Below are positions 40,320 to 48,755 of a stretch of DNA of 64,000 nt, piece after piece. The notes beneath the pieces are model-generated. The model was given only the letters and a program-made list of their open reading frames with translations. It did not search any database and was not told the origin of the DNA. The stretch lies in contig OZ025281.1 in assembly GCA_964019165.1 (NCBI GenBank), forward strand, positions 9,608,388-9,672,387. The letters run 5' to 3'. Each line of letters opens with the position of its first letter. Positions within the stretch are counted from its first letter, which is position 1. The stretch comes from Mastigias papua. Its lineage: Eukaryota > Cnidaria > Scyphozoa > Rhizostomeae > Mastigiidae. A program made the position numbers and the translations under genes.

Positions 40320-41618
40320 TTATATGCATTTTGGTAGAAATTCATTAGCATAAAAATGTTTTAATTTTGGAATGTTAGTCTCAGCCCATGATGTACTGCG
40401 ATTAACATAAACAATTTTCAGTTCCTTTGTTGTCCAAATCACAAAATGTGCCCAATTGGCATTTGCAGACAACATTTCTCCTTGAACTTGGTGCCAGTAA
40501 TTGTGATTTTCATTTAAAGTCCCATCAGGGTTTAGGTAGAAGTTGTTGGTTTTTTTGTTTTCTACCTCTTCTTTCATGATCTCGGCAATGGTATGATTGC
40601 GATGTTTCCAGGGACACTTGATTTCTAAAACACCAACATTGTTGGATACAATGCCTTTTGCATATATGAGTCCATCTGGGGAACATCCAAGAAAACCACA
40701 GGGAAGTAATACTAAACCAACAGGCTTTACTGTATTGCCTGTCAGTTTTATATACTCTTGAATTGCCTTCCCTTCATGCATTTGCCCCCACATTATTGAA
40801 TCTTTGCCAGCCACTGAATATTCACCTTTAAGAGTTTTAAACAGAGAAGGTGGGTATGGTTTACTGTTTGAAATGTTTCGTTCATATGCTGCAAGAACCA
40901 TTCCAAAATTGCTTCCTGTCAGGCGAAGACATCTGTGCTTTCCCCATAAACTTGACCTACGCTGTTCACTACTGTTTTCAGCCAACCAAGTAATTTGCTC
41001 ATTTGAAGCAGAACACCTCTCAAAAAATTTTTTATGATCCTCCTTGAAAAGTTCAAGTAGTTGACCAATTTGAACTGGTTCATGCGAAGATGTTGCACCC
41101 TGGACTACACTTAGGGGCTCTGGACCAATAAACCATTGCATAGGACAGGCAGCTGACTCACTGAGCTTCTCAAATAGAAATTGTTTGTCTGACTCGTCCA
41201 CTTTTCTAGAAGTCCCTTTGAAGTGTGGCCTTTGGTGAGGAAAGAAGTCAGATATTGCTTTCACCTCCTGTTTAGCTGCTTTCTTAGGACGAGCAATCCA
41301 TGAATTTGGCAGATCTGTTTTCGAAAACCCCTTCTTATTTACATAGACAGATGCTGCTGCCATATGGCTACAAATCCATTTTCCACGGGGGCAATCGCAA
41401 GTCGCTTGCTTGATCCCGCCGGACCCATCAATCGTCAAGGACACGCTGTAGCTCTTGTCCTTCATCGATGCTCTCACCTTTGCGTTCACTGTTAAATTGT
41501 TAATTCGTAAGTCTAAGACAAAATCCGACTTACATTTTAACTCTCCTTTTCTGATGGTATTAACATCATCTTTAAAATACTCAAATATTCCTGCCAACGT
41601 AATGATTTCAGTGTCCAT
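40320..41618 (-). CDS. SWIM zinc-finger / YqaJ-like PD-(D/E)XK exonuclease of the transposon
   Basis: 432 residues, single exon, ATG at 41618, 23 bp inside the right terminal repeat. SWIM motif: C74-x-C76...C83-x-H85 (TCDCPRGKWICSH). The C-terminal half is a YqaJ/lambda-exonuclease-type nuclease with E282 (MHEGKAIQEY), D315 (GCSPDGLI) and E332-x-K334 (VLEIKCPW). YqaJ nucleases degrade or process DNA ends; their role in ISL2EU transposition is not settled. Convergent with the transposase; a minus-strand poly(A) signal (TTTATT on plus, 40152-40157) would make the two transcripts overlap at their 3' ends. Intact. Confidence 0.92.
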   Translation of the reverse strand: MDTEIITLAGIFEYFKDDVNTIRKGELKCKSDFVLDLRINNLTVNAKVRASMKDKSYSVSLTIDGSGGIKQATCDCPRGKWICSHMAAASVYVNKKGFSKTDLPNSWIARPKKAAKQEVKAISDFFPHQRPHFKGTSRKVDESDKQFLFEKLSESAACPMQWFIGPEPLSVVQGATSSHEPVQIGQLLELFKEDHKKFFERCSASNEQITWLAENSSEQRRSSLWGKHRCLRLTGSNFGMVLAAYERNISNSKPYPPSLFKTLKGEYSVAGKDSIMWGQMHEGKAIQEYIKLTGNTVKPVGLVLLPCGFLGCSPDGLIYAKGIVSNNVGVLEIKCPWKHRNHTIAEIMKEEVENKKTNNFYLNPDGTLNENHNYWHQVQGEMLSANANWAHFVIWTTKELKIVYVNRSTSWAETNIPKLKHFYANEFLPKCI

Positions 41619-41641
41619 TCTTTTTCTTTACTTGTGTAGTT

Positions 41642-41927
41642 GAAATGCGATATAGGCCCCTCTCGAAGCAAACAAGTCAGCGAGCGATCTTACCAAAACC
41701 TTTGCTTGCCACAAGCGATAAACATAAATAATCAACTCTAATACGAAATATAAAGGAAATTCACGACTAAACAAGAGAATATGGAGGTTGATAAATCACT
41801 TAAAAGTGTTTCGTTCTAGATCACAGTGATAGGCCGCATGTAAATATTCAGCTCTGATCCGTTGCTACCACGTCGCTATGGGCCAACGCAGTTGACCAAT
41901 CAGAAGCGGTTTCCGGTTAAGTAGCGT
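41642..41927 (-). repeat. Right 286-bp terminal inverted repeat
   Basis: Inverse of 38165-38450. Its inner edge lies 23 bp upstream of the YqaJ-gene ATG, so the same promoter sequence probably drives both transposon genes. Confidence 0.93.
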
Positions 41928-41929
41928 AT

Positions 41930-42353
41930 GGGGGCGTTTTCTACGAACTATGAACTGTCGCTATGCTGTTTTGTTATGTTTTGTTGACTTTTGGATTTGT
42001 TCTGTTCTTTTATTGGTTATTTCTAATTCATGTTGTGCTAGGAACTTTGATTGGACAATTTTTAATTAGTGGTATTAACGTAATAGCTAGCGGCGTGCCA
42101 AGTTTAGGGTAGAGAGAACGTCTGGGGGCATTGAAGAGAACAGCCGAAAGTTTAGCAGCGATACAATTTAGAAGACGTTTACCCGACGTTTACAACAGCA
42201 CTAAAGTTGGCCGCCTCCATAATTTGAATGTTAGTAAGTGTATTGAAATTATCCCATTCATGTACATTTGATTGATCGTTTGTTAATTATCGTGTTGTCG
42301 AAGAACTCACTATTCTTAGCCTTTCCTGCACAAGTCAGGCGAGAAGGTTAACA
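41930..42353 (+). repeat. 5' LTR, remaining 424 bp
   Basis: Begins GGGGGCGTTTTCTACG and ends GAAGGTTAACA, matching 47846-48269 with no difference noticed. Together with 38154-38164 it makes 435 bp, exactly the length of the 3' LTR. It contains the element's promoter; no clear TATA box was identified. Confidence 0.95.
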
Positions 42354-42681
42354 TTGGTTCCCCGTGTGAGGAAACGAAGAAGAACATTTCGTAAAAGAAA
42401 CATTTTGGGTAGAAGAATTGTCGTTATAAACTTGTATTTTGAAGTTGCTGTTTTGACCTATTTGACCTAAGGCTGCCTGTTGAGTTGCTCACTGAGAGAG
42501 CGTAGTTCGATTCCTAATTGGATTTTGAAGATACTGTGTGCATCCGCGTTACTTTGTATGCGTTGATTAAAGTGACATTTTGTTCATTGCGGCATTGGCT
42601 ACCCCCGTAGCTAAAGGATTATCATATTTATATCTCATTTTGCTTTGTGTTTATATCGTTGAACTTTGTTTATATTGAACT
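42354..42681 (+). promoter_or_regulatory. Primer-binding region and untranslated leader
   Basis: The LTR is followed after one T by TGGTTCCCCGTGTGAGG, the position and TGG start expected of a tRNA primer-binding site; I could not assign the tRNA. The rest to the gag ATG is leader. Confidence 0.55.
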
Positions 42682-43812
42682 ATGTCTCAAGAAATAGAAG
42701 CTACAGTTAATGACTTACAAACTCAGTTAACAGCAGTACATGCTGCATTAGAGGGTAAAGGGCAGGCAGGGCTCTTTAAACCCCGTTCTTTCAGTGGTCT
42801 GCCTAGCGAAGATGTTACTGAATGGCTACGAAAGTTTGATCAGTACGCGAAATTTTATACGTGGAATAACGCCAAAAAGCTGGGTGCGTTGTCTCTTTTA
42901 TTGGATGGCCCAGCACAAGCGTGGCTACATACACAACCCCCTGAAACTGCTAACGATTTCAATGCTCTTTGTGATGCGTTAAAAAATCGCTTCGGGGCCC
43001 AGAACCTTGCATTTATTTTTCGCCAAGAATTGTACTCCCGAAAACAACGTCCAAACGAGCCTCTCTCTTGCTATACAGAGGACATCATTAAGAGATGCCA
43101 ACGTTTAAATATTTCTGATAATGACATGCTTAACATCTATATTAACGGTCTAGCTGATGACATCAAAACTCATGTCATTTTGAATCAACCAGATACATTT
43201 GCAAAAGCTGAGAACTTAGCAAGGCTTCGTGAAGCAGTGATGTCCAATGATTCATTGACAAATGCTCGCGCAAATGTAAGTCAAGACCATCGTATCAAAG
43301 AATTGGAGGGCCAAGTTGATCTGCTTGTTTCATTAGCAGCTAAATCAAAACCAAATCCTAATTGCCAAGCATCAAACGTCAATGCAATTAGTCCTAATTA
43401 TGCCTTGGAGCAGGGTATACCAATGGGAGGCCAACAACCCGTAACAAAAAGCGAATTTGCTGATTTTAAAAATGATATGTTAGCAGCCATGGATGCCAAG
43501 TTCTCCTCATTTCATACCCAAAGTTACAGGCCTAATCGTCAACAGAGAAACAATCGTACTCTTGCACGTGGTCGAAATTTGCGCACGACTGACGGTCAAC
43601 CTGTTTGCAATAATTGCCGTCGCGTAGGCCATGTAGCACGATATTGCAATTTCCAAACTTTTCCAGCTCCGGGTTCCGACTTTTCCCAGCCTCCACCTCG
43701 TTTCTCCAGGCCTCGTTTGCAATTTCAACAGCAGCAACGACCACAGTACTCTGATAGTGGTAATTATCAAAGTAATTTAAACGGGGCAGGGCCTTCCCAG
43801 TGGGGTCAGTGA
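42682..43812 (+). CDS. gag: Gypsy gag polyprotein
   Basis: 376 residues. It encodes the structural protein of the retrotransposon particle. A retrotransposon-gag capsid region spans about residues 30-190 (LSLLLDGPAQAWLHTQPP and NLAFIFRQELYSRKQRPNEP), followed by a Gln/Asn-rich linker and one CCHC zinc knuckle, CNNCRRVGHVARYC, near residue 312, for RNA binding. The C-terminus is Pro/Gln-rich. A -1 slippery site lies 28 nt upstream of its stop codon and leads into pol. Intact. Confidence 0.95.
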   Translation: MSQEIEATVNDLQTQLTAVHAALEGKGQAGLFKPRSFSGLPSEDVTEWLRKFDQYAKFYTWNNAKKLGALSLLLDGPAQAWLHTQPPETANDFNALCDALKNRFGAQNLAFIFRQELYSRKQRPNEPLSCYTEDIIKRCQRLNISDNDMLNIYINGLADDIKTHVILNQPDTFAKAENLARLREAVMSNDSLTNARANVSQDHRIKELEGQVDLLVSLAAKSKPNPNCQASNVNAISPNYALEQGIPMGGQQPVTKSEFADFKNDMLAAMDAKFSSFHTQSYRPNRQQRNNRTLARGRNLRTTDGQPVCNNCRRVGHVARYCNFQTFPAPGSDFSQPPPRFSRPRLQFQQQQRPQYSDSGNYQSNLNGAGPSQWGQ

Positions 43813-43842
43813 AGGTCCCTTCTACTCACCATGGCAACCCCA
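43776..43842 (+). promoter_or_regulatory. -1 ribosomal frameshift signal (gag to pol)
   Basis: TTTAAAC (43776-43782) sits in the gag frame as T-TTA-AAC, the ideal X-XXY-YYZ slip site. The pol frame has a stop at 43773-43775 and is open from 43776 on. After a 6-nt spacer a hairpin forms: GGGCCTTC (43789-43796) with GAAGG and CCC (43811-43819, one bulged T). Loop bases TGGGG (43801-43805) can pair with CCCCA (43838-43842) to make an H-type pseudoknot. The gag stop lies inside the stem. Confidence 0.85.
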
Positions 43843-46800
43843 ATTTAACTAATTTTGAGACTGATATGGATTTGCAGAAATGGACTGCGTTACGTAAACA
43901 AACTTCTAATAATTCCAGTAATAATTCATCCACCGTTATTGAGGAAAAAGGACCTAGTTTTTCTGTTGATAGAACATATTCGCCAAAAGACTTTATTGAA
44001 AAGACAAGTAAGGAATTACCCCGACAAATTCCATCGATTTCGTTAAATGACGCCGATTCCCAAGTTATACAATCAAATGTTTCCATTTGGGGTATTGTTG
44101 AAAAACAACAGTTTAAAGTTTTGGTTGACACTGGGGCAGCTGTCACTGTTGTTAGTGAGAAATTCTACAAAGAAATTTTACGTGCTCGACATCCTTTAAT
44201 TACTGAGGGTGGACTTGATAGTGTTCAGACTGCTGATGGCCATTCCGTTCCGGTTCGTGGGACAGTTACATTTTCAATTATTTTAGGACATACTTCATAT
44301 TTATGTAGCGCGTCCGTGGTGGTTGGACTTTCGTACAATATCGTTCTCGGTAGGGATTTCCTTCATGACTTTTCTGCAGTTATTGATATTCGAGGACAAG
44401 TCGTCACGTTTGTTGGGGGAAACACAGTCACTTTTGCTTCGGAAACTGACCCACCATTTGTTGCTAATGTTAAGGTTGCAAAAACTATGGTTATTGATGC
44501 TCAAAGTGAGTTGATTATTCCTGCTACTTTAACAACGTGTCCACAACCGCCTGTTGTAGGCCTTATCGAAGCTTTACCGAAACTTTCAGACCGATATCAC
44601 CTGCATGGTGCTTGTACTCTTTCGTGCCCTGGTGAACATGGTGCGGTATCTTTCCGTTTGCTAAACCCGTCAGACGCGCCTGTTGTTTTACATAAAGGTT
44701 CTGTTATAGGAAAATTCGAACAAGTGAGATCCCCTGCTGACATTGTTACCATAGCACCAAATGAGGGCTTGTGTACAAAAGATGTTTCTTGGCAACCAGA
44801 ATTTCAGACCCAATCTTTGCTAGCTCCTTTGCGCATGCCTACTGAGGATTTTCATCTTCAATTTAACTCATTGCCTAACCCCTCACTTACTACGGTAGAA
44901 AACGCGCAATTGGCCGAGCTTTTGACAAACTTTTCGGATATTTTTGCATCGTCGTCTTTAGATCTTGGACATACACGGCTTATCCAACATGAAATCGATA
45001 CTGGTGATGCTCGCCCTATTAAGCAAAGACCATATCGGGTCTCGAATTCCCAAAGAGTAGAAATTGATCGCCATAGTTCTAATATGCTTAACCAAAATAT
45101 AATACAAGTTTCAGCAAGTCCGTGGAGCTCTCCCGTAGTGCTAGTAAAAAAGAAGGATGGTACTACTCGTTTTTGCGTGGATTACAGGAAACTTAATGCT
45201 GTTACGCGTAAAGACAGTTTTCCTCTGCCTCGTATCGATGATGCCCTTGACTCTTTATCCGGTTCTAAATTCTTTTCAACATTAGATCTCCAGTCTGGCT
45301 ATCATCAGGTTGCTATGCATCCTAATTCAAAAGATAAAACTGCTTTTATATCTCACTCTGGTCTATATGAATTCAATGTCCTCAGTTTCGGTTTAACAAA
45401 TGCTCCACCCAACTTCCAGCGTTTGATGGGTAAAGTTTTACATGGCCTCGATTGGAAGATATGCCTTATCTATATTGACGATATAATCATATTTTCATCA
45501 ACCTTCGAAGAACATCTTCATCGTTTAGCGCTTGTGTTTACTCGTTTGCGTGAGGCCAACCTCAAATTGAAGCCCTCCAAATGTTCCTTTGCTAGCAACT
45601 CTGTCGACTTTCTGGGGTTTGTTGTATCTTCAGATGGTATTTTACCAAATCCTGACAAAATTGAAGCTGTTCGTTCATTTCCTGTTCCAAAATCTGTCAA
45701 GGAACTGCGTAGTTTTCTCGGCCTATCCAATTATTATCGTCGTTTCGTTGAGGGTTTTTCAAAGATTGCTTCGCCATTGAATCGTTTAACTCGCAAGGAT
45801 GTTGTGTTTTCTTGGTCTCCTGAATGTCAATCTGCCTTTCAAACTTTAAAAGATCGTTTGTGTTCGCCTCCAATTTTGAGCTACCCGAATTTTGCTCAAC
45901 CTTTTCATCTCTTCACCGATGCTAGTCAAACAGCTGTGGGCTACATATTGGGACAAATCCTCGATGGTAAGGAGCATGTCATTGCGTATGGTGGTCGTGA
46001 GCTAAGCCATGCTGAAACACGTTACAGTACAACCGAGCGTGAGGCTCTAGCTGTCGTTGACGGTATCAAGCGTTACCAACCATATTTGTCCGGGAAAAAG
46101 TTTTATGTTCATACCGACCATGGGAGTTTATCATGGCTAATGAGTGTGAAAGATCCTACCGGTCGCCTTGCTCGTTGGGCTCTACGTCTACAGCAATACG
46201 ATTTTGAAATCATCCATCGTCCTGGACCTACAAATGGCAATGCTGACGCTCTTTCACGTCGTCGTTATTCTTCCACAGCTTCCTCTCCTCCTCTTGCCTC
46301 TATTGATTTCCCTGTGGCAGTTCTGGGTGATGCATGTCCTCCACCACATATTTTGTATGATTTGCAACGTAAAGATCGTGATCTTGCAGCTATTATTGCC
46401 TATCTCGAGTCTTCTGAATTGCCAGAAAGTGACAGTAAAGCACGCGCATTGTTACTCTCGATTGACTCATTCTACCTTGCCTCCAATGGAATTCTTTGTC
46501 ATTTATGGTCACCTGGTAAACGTCGTGTTCAATCATTGTGCACACAGGTAGTTATTCCATCGTCTTTGCGTCATGAATTGCTTGTTGCTCTGCATGATGA
46601 TCCAACTGCTGGACACCTTGGCCCAGACAAGACTTATGAAAAAGTTCGCCTCCGATACTATTGGCCAGGAATGTACAAGGACATTGAGCACTGGTGTCGT
46701 TCGTGTATTGACTGTGCCATGAAGAACACGCCACGGAATAAATCAAAGGCCCCATTGCTGCCAATTCCAATCGAAGGAGCCTTTGATCGCCTTGCTGTTG

Positions 46801-47798
46801 ACATTTTAGGACCATTCCCTGTTTCAGACAATGGAAATCGGTATATTGCTGTATTTTCCGATTATTACACGCGTTGGCCAGAGGCATTTGCTCTTCCTTC
46901 CACAGAAGCACCTCGTATCGCTCAACTTCTCATTGATGAAATTCTTTCCAGACATGGTGCTCCACGCACACTACTTTCCGATCGTGGTCCTAATTTTTTG
47001 TCGTCCATTGTAAAAGAGGTTTGCCATCTTATGAACACACGGAAAGCCAACACCACAGCATACCATCCGCAAACTGATGGTCTTGTTGAGCGGTTTAATG
47101 GTACCCTTGCTGAAGGTTTATCCATGTATATCAGCAGTCATCAAAAGGATTGGGATCGTCACCTTCCGTTAGTTCTTTTTGCGTATCGCGTCTCACCTCA
47201 TGCTTCGACTCATGAGTCACCCTTCTATTTGTTGTACGGGCGAGAACCACGATTACCTGTTGATGCGACCTTGTTGTTGCCGTCGTCGTCTCATCTGTCC
47301 TCGTCAGTTGCTGAACACCGTGCCAGAATTGTCCAAAATTTAGAAAACGCGCAACACATCATCTCGACCAACACACAGCTTGCTCAGCAGAAGATGAAAG
47401 AACACTATGATAGAACTAGTAAACCAGTCCCATTTGACATTGGCTGTAAGGTATGGGTGTACACTCCTAAATCGAAGAAAGGACTTTCGAAAAAGCTCAT
47501 GCACAACTATCATGGGCCTTACCGTATTGTCGCTCGCCTCTCTCCGGTGCACTTTCGTTTGCGGACTATGGACAATCGTCCGGTAGCTGTTCCTGTACAT
47601 GCTAATCGGATGAAACCATACTTTGATCCAAACGATCGTCCCATTGATCCTCCATGTGCCTCTAATGATGTTTTTGACCTTTCAGACTCTGATCTCCCCA
47701 ATGATAGTTTTGCTGAGGTTACCACCTCTACAGAACCTGAGATCACCCGTCCAGAAGATGTGCATCCTCCTCAGGAAATCAAGGACAATGTTACCTGA
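43776..47798 (+). CDS. pol: Gypsy pol polyprotein (protease, RT, RNase H, integrase)
   Basis: Open from the frameshift site to a stop at 47796-47798, about 1340 residues. Domains: aspartic protease LVDTGAAVTVVS near 44121; reverse transcriptase with FCVDYRKLNAVT near 45172 and catalytic YIDD at 45471-45482; RNase H with LFTDASQTAVGYILGQ near 45910 and TDHGSLSWLM near 46116; integrase HHCC zinc finger (HLGPDKTYEK...CRSCIDC, 46614-46720), then the DDE core (VDILGPFP near 46797, SDRGPNF near 46978, ERFNGTL near 47086), then a GPY/F module (HNYHGPYRIV near 47505). No in-frame ATG at its start, so it depends on frameshifting from gag. Intact. Confidence 0.96.
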   Translation, partial: FKRGRAFPVGSVKVPSTHHGNPNLTNFETDMDLQKWTALRKQTSNNSSNNSSTVIEEKGPSFSVDRTYSPKDFIEKTSKELPRQIPSISLNDADSQVIQSNVSIWGIVEKQQFKVLVDTGAAVTVVSEKFYKEILRARHPLITEGGLDSVQTADGHSVPVRGTVTFSIILGHTSYLCSASVVVGLSYNIVLGRDFLHDFSAVIDIRGQVVTFVGGNTVTFASETDPPFVANVKVAKTMVIDAQSELIIPATLTTCPQPPVVGLIEALPKLSDRYHLHGACTLSCPGEHGAVSFRLLNPSDAPVVLHKGSVIGKFEQVRSPADIVTIAPNEGLCTKDVSWQPEFQTQSLLAPLRMPTEDFHLQFNSLPNPSLTTVENAQLAELLTNFSDIFASSSLDLGHTRLIQHEIDTGDARPIKQRPYRVSNSQRVEIDRHSSNMLNQNIIQVSASPWSSPVVLVKKKDGTTRFCVDYRKLNAVTRKDSFPLPRIDDALDSLSGSKFFSTLDLQSGYHQVAMHPNSKDKTAFISHSGLYEFNVLSFGLTNAPPNFQRLMGKVLHGLDWKICLIYIDDIIIFSSTFEEHLHRLALVFTRLREANLKLKPSKCSFASNSVDFLGFVVSSDGILPNPDKIEAVRSFPVPKSVKELRSFLGLSNYYRRFVEGFSKIASPLNRLTRKDVVFSWSPECQSAFQTLKDRLCSPPILSYPNFAQPFHLFTDASQTAVGYILGQILDGKEHVIAYGGRELSHAETRYSTTEREALAVVDGIKRYQPYLSGKKFYVHTDHGSLSWLMSVKDPTGRLARWALRLQQYDFEIIHRPGPTNGNADALSRRRYSSTASSPPLASIDFPVAVLGDACPPPHILYDLQRKDRDLAAIIAYLESSELPESDSKARALLLSIDSFYLASNGILCHLWSPGKRRVQSLCTQVVIPSSLRHELLVALHDDPTAGHLGPDKTYEKVRLRYYWPGMYKDIEHWCRSCIDCAMKNTPRNKSKAPLLPIPIEGAFDRLAVDILGPFPVSDNGNRYIAVFSDYYTRWPEAFALPSTEAPRIAQLLIDEILSRHGAPRTLLSDRGPNFLSSIVKEVCHLMNTRKANTTAYHPQTDGLVERFNGTLAEGLSMYISSHQKDWDRHLPLVLFAYRVSPHASTHESPFYLLYGREPRLPVDATLLLPSSSHLSSSVAEHRARIVQNLENAQHIISTNTQLAQQKMKEHYDRTSKPVPFDIGCKVWVYTPKSKKGLSKKLMHNYHGPYRIVARLSPVHFRLRTMDNRPVAVPVHANRMKPYFDPNDRPIDPPCASNDVFDLSDSDLPNDSFAEVTTSTEPEITRPEDVHPPQEIKDNVT

Positions 47799-47821
47799 TG
47801 CAAACCGGGAGGTTTGATCTT

Positions 47822-47834
47822 AAGGAGGGAGGCA
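47822..47834 (+). promoter_or_regulatory. Polypurine tract
   Basis: AAGGAGGGAGGCA directly precedes the 3' LTR start (TGTGGCG at 47835), the normal place for plus-strand priming. Confidence 0.85.
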
Positions 47835-48269
47835 TGTGGCGCAATGGGGGCGTTTTCTACGAACTATGAACTGTCGCTATGCTGTTTTGTTATGTTTTGT
47901 TGACTTTTGGATTTGTTCTGTTCTTTTATTGGTTATTTCTAATTCATGTTGTGCTAGGAACTTTGATTGGACAATTTTTAATTAGTGGTATTAACGTAAT
48001 AGCTAGCGGCGTGCCAAGTTTAGGGTAGAGAGAACGTCTGGGGGCATTGAAGAGAACAGCCGAAAGTTTAGCAGCGATACAATTTAGAAGACGTTTACCC
48101 GACGTTTACAACAGCACTAAAGTTGGCCGCCTCCATAATTTGAATGTTAGTAAGTGTATTGAAATTATCCCATTCATGTACATTTGATTGATCGTTTGTT
48201 AATTATCGTGTTGTCGAAGAACTCACTATTCTTAGCCTTTCCTGCACAAGTCAGGCGAGAAGGTTAACA
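47835..48269 (+). repeat. 3' LTR, 435 bp
   Basis: TGTGGCGCAATGGGGGCG to GGTTAACA, uninterrupted. It shows the empty target of the DNA transposon that split the 5' LTR. Confidence 0.96.
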
Positions 48270-48273
48270 CTAC
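48270..48273. repeat. Target-site duplication CTAC, right copy
   Basis: Matches CTAC at 38150-38153 across the whole 10.1-kb nested insertion. Confidence 0.85.
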
Positions 48274-48629
48274 TCTTGCCTTCCAAATAGACGGGGATCT
48301 CCGGTTTTACGTTTTCCTTTTCTTCCTACTTCCCCAGCACCATTCCGCACTCTGTTTTGTCCTCCCCGCTTATTCCATATTTTCCGTTTATTATGCTTGA
48401 GTTTTAAAGTTCTGTCTGTAAGAATCATCCCTGTACTCACATGAACCATTAAATTGTGTCAGCTTCTATATAATTGGTCAACACCTATTCTCTCCATGAT
48501 GAAATCCCGTTATGTATACGATGAAGCATGAAAACTTGAAAAGAACGACAGAAGAAATTGCCAAACATTAAAGAACTTAACTTTGTTCTTTTGTTCAATG
48601 AGCTTTTTAGCATTACTTTAGCATATGAA

Positions 48630-48755
48630 GCAGCATTTTCAGCCTCATTTCATTTCATTTCATTTCATTTTTCATTCTTCATCCACGGTAACACCGTCGG
48701 CAAAGGCCGTTTTTCAGGGGGCCGTGAAAAAAATAAATAAATAAAAAAAATATTA
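48630..48755. repeat. CATTT microsatellite and retroelement-like A-rich tail
   Basis: (CATTT)n at about 48648-48675 is followed by GGCAAAGGCCGTTTTTCAGG, GGCCGTG and an AAATAAATAAATA tail, as at the 3' end of a LINE or SINE. No coding part is attached. Confidence 0.45.

Larger units (their letters stand above)
38165..41927. mobile_element. ISL2EU-like DNA transposon (THAP-DDE transposase + YqaJ nuclease), 3763 bp
   Basis: The ends are perfect inverted ACGCTACTTAACCGG, within 286-bp terminal inverted repeats. The flanks are AT on both sides (38163-38164 and 41928-41929), and the undisturbed LTR at 47845 shows a single AT, so the 2-bp duplication is proven internally. Two convergent genes fill it: a spliced THAP/DDE transposase on plus and a SWIM-YqaJ nuclease on minus. 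This pair defines the ISL2EU (IS4EU) class as I know it. With intact genes and near-identical ends, the copy looks recent and possibly autonomous. Confidence 0.92.
38154..48269 (+). mobile_element. Complete Ty3/Gypsy LTR retrotransposon with nested DNA transposon
   Basis: Two 435-bp LTRs (TG...CA) flank gag and pol. The pol order protease, reverse transcriptase, RNase H, integrase is diagnostic of Ty3/Gypsy. The native element is about 6351 bp; the rest of the span is a 3763-bp ISL2EU-like transposon plus a 2-bp duplication inside the 5' LTR. The LTRs look identical by eye and both ORFs are intact, so the insertion is recent. No env-like ORF follows pol: only about 36 bp separate the pol stop from the 3' LTR. 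No chromodomain was seen at the pol C-terminus. It lies in the space between the divergent CC2D1 and SPO11 genes. Confidence 0.96.

Noticed and set aside
40804..41037. Plus-strand 77-codon frame
   Set aside because: Antisense shadow of the YqaJ nuclease gene.
43507..47746. Minus-strand and alternative-frame ORFs across gag and pol
   Set aside because: Shadows of the two intact coding frames, with no domain of their own.
47799..47834. Possible env gene after pol
   Set aside because: Only about 36 bp separate the pol stop from the 3' LTR, so no third ORF exists. The element is treated as a retrotransposon rather than a retrovirus.
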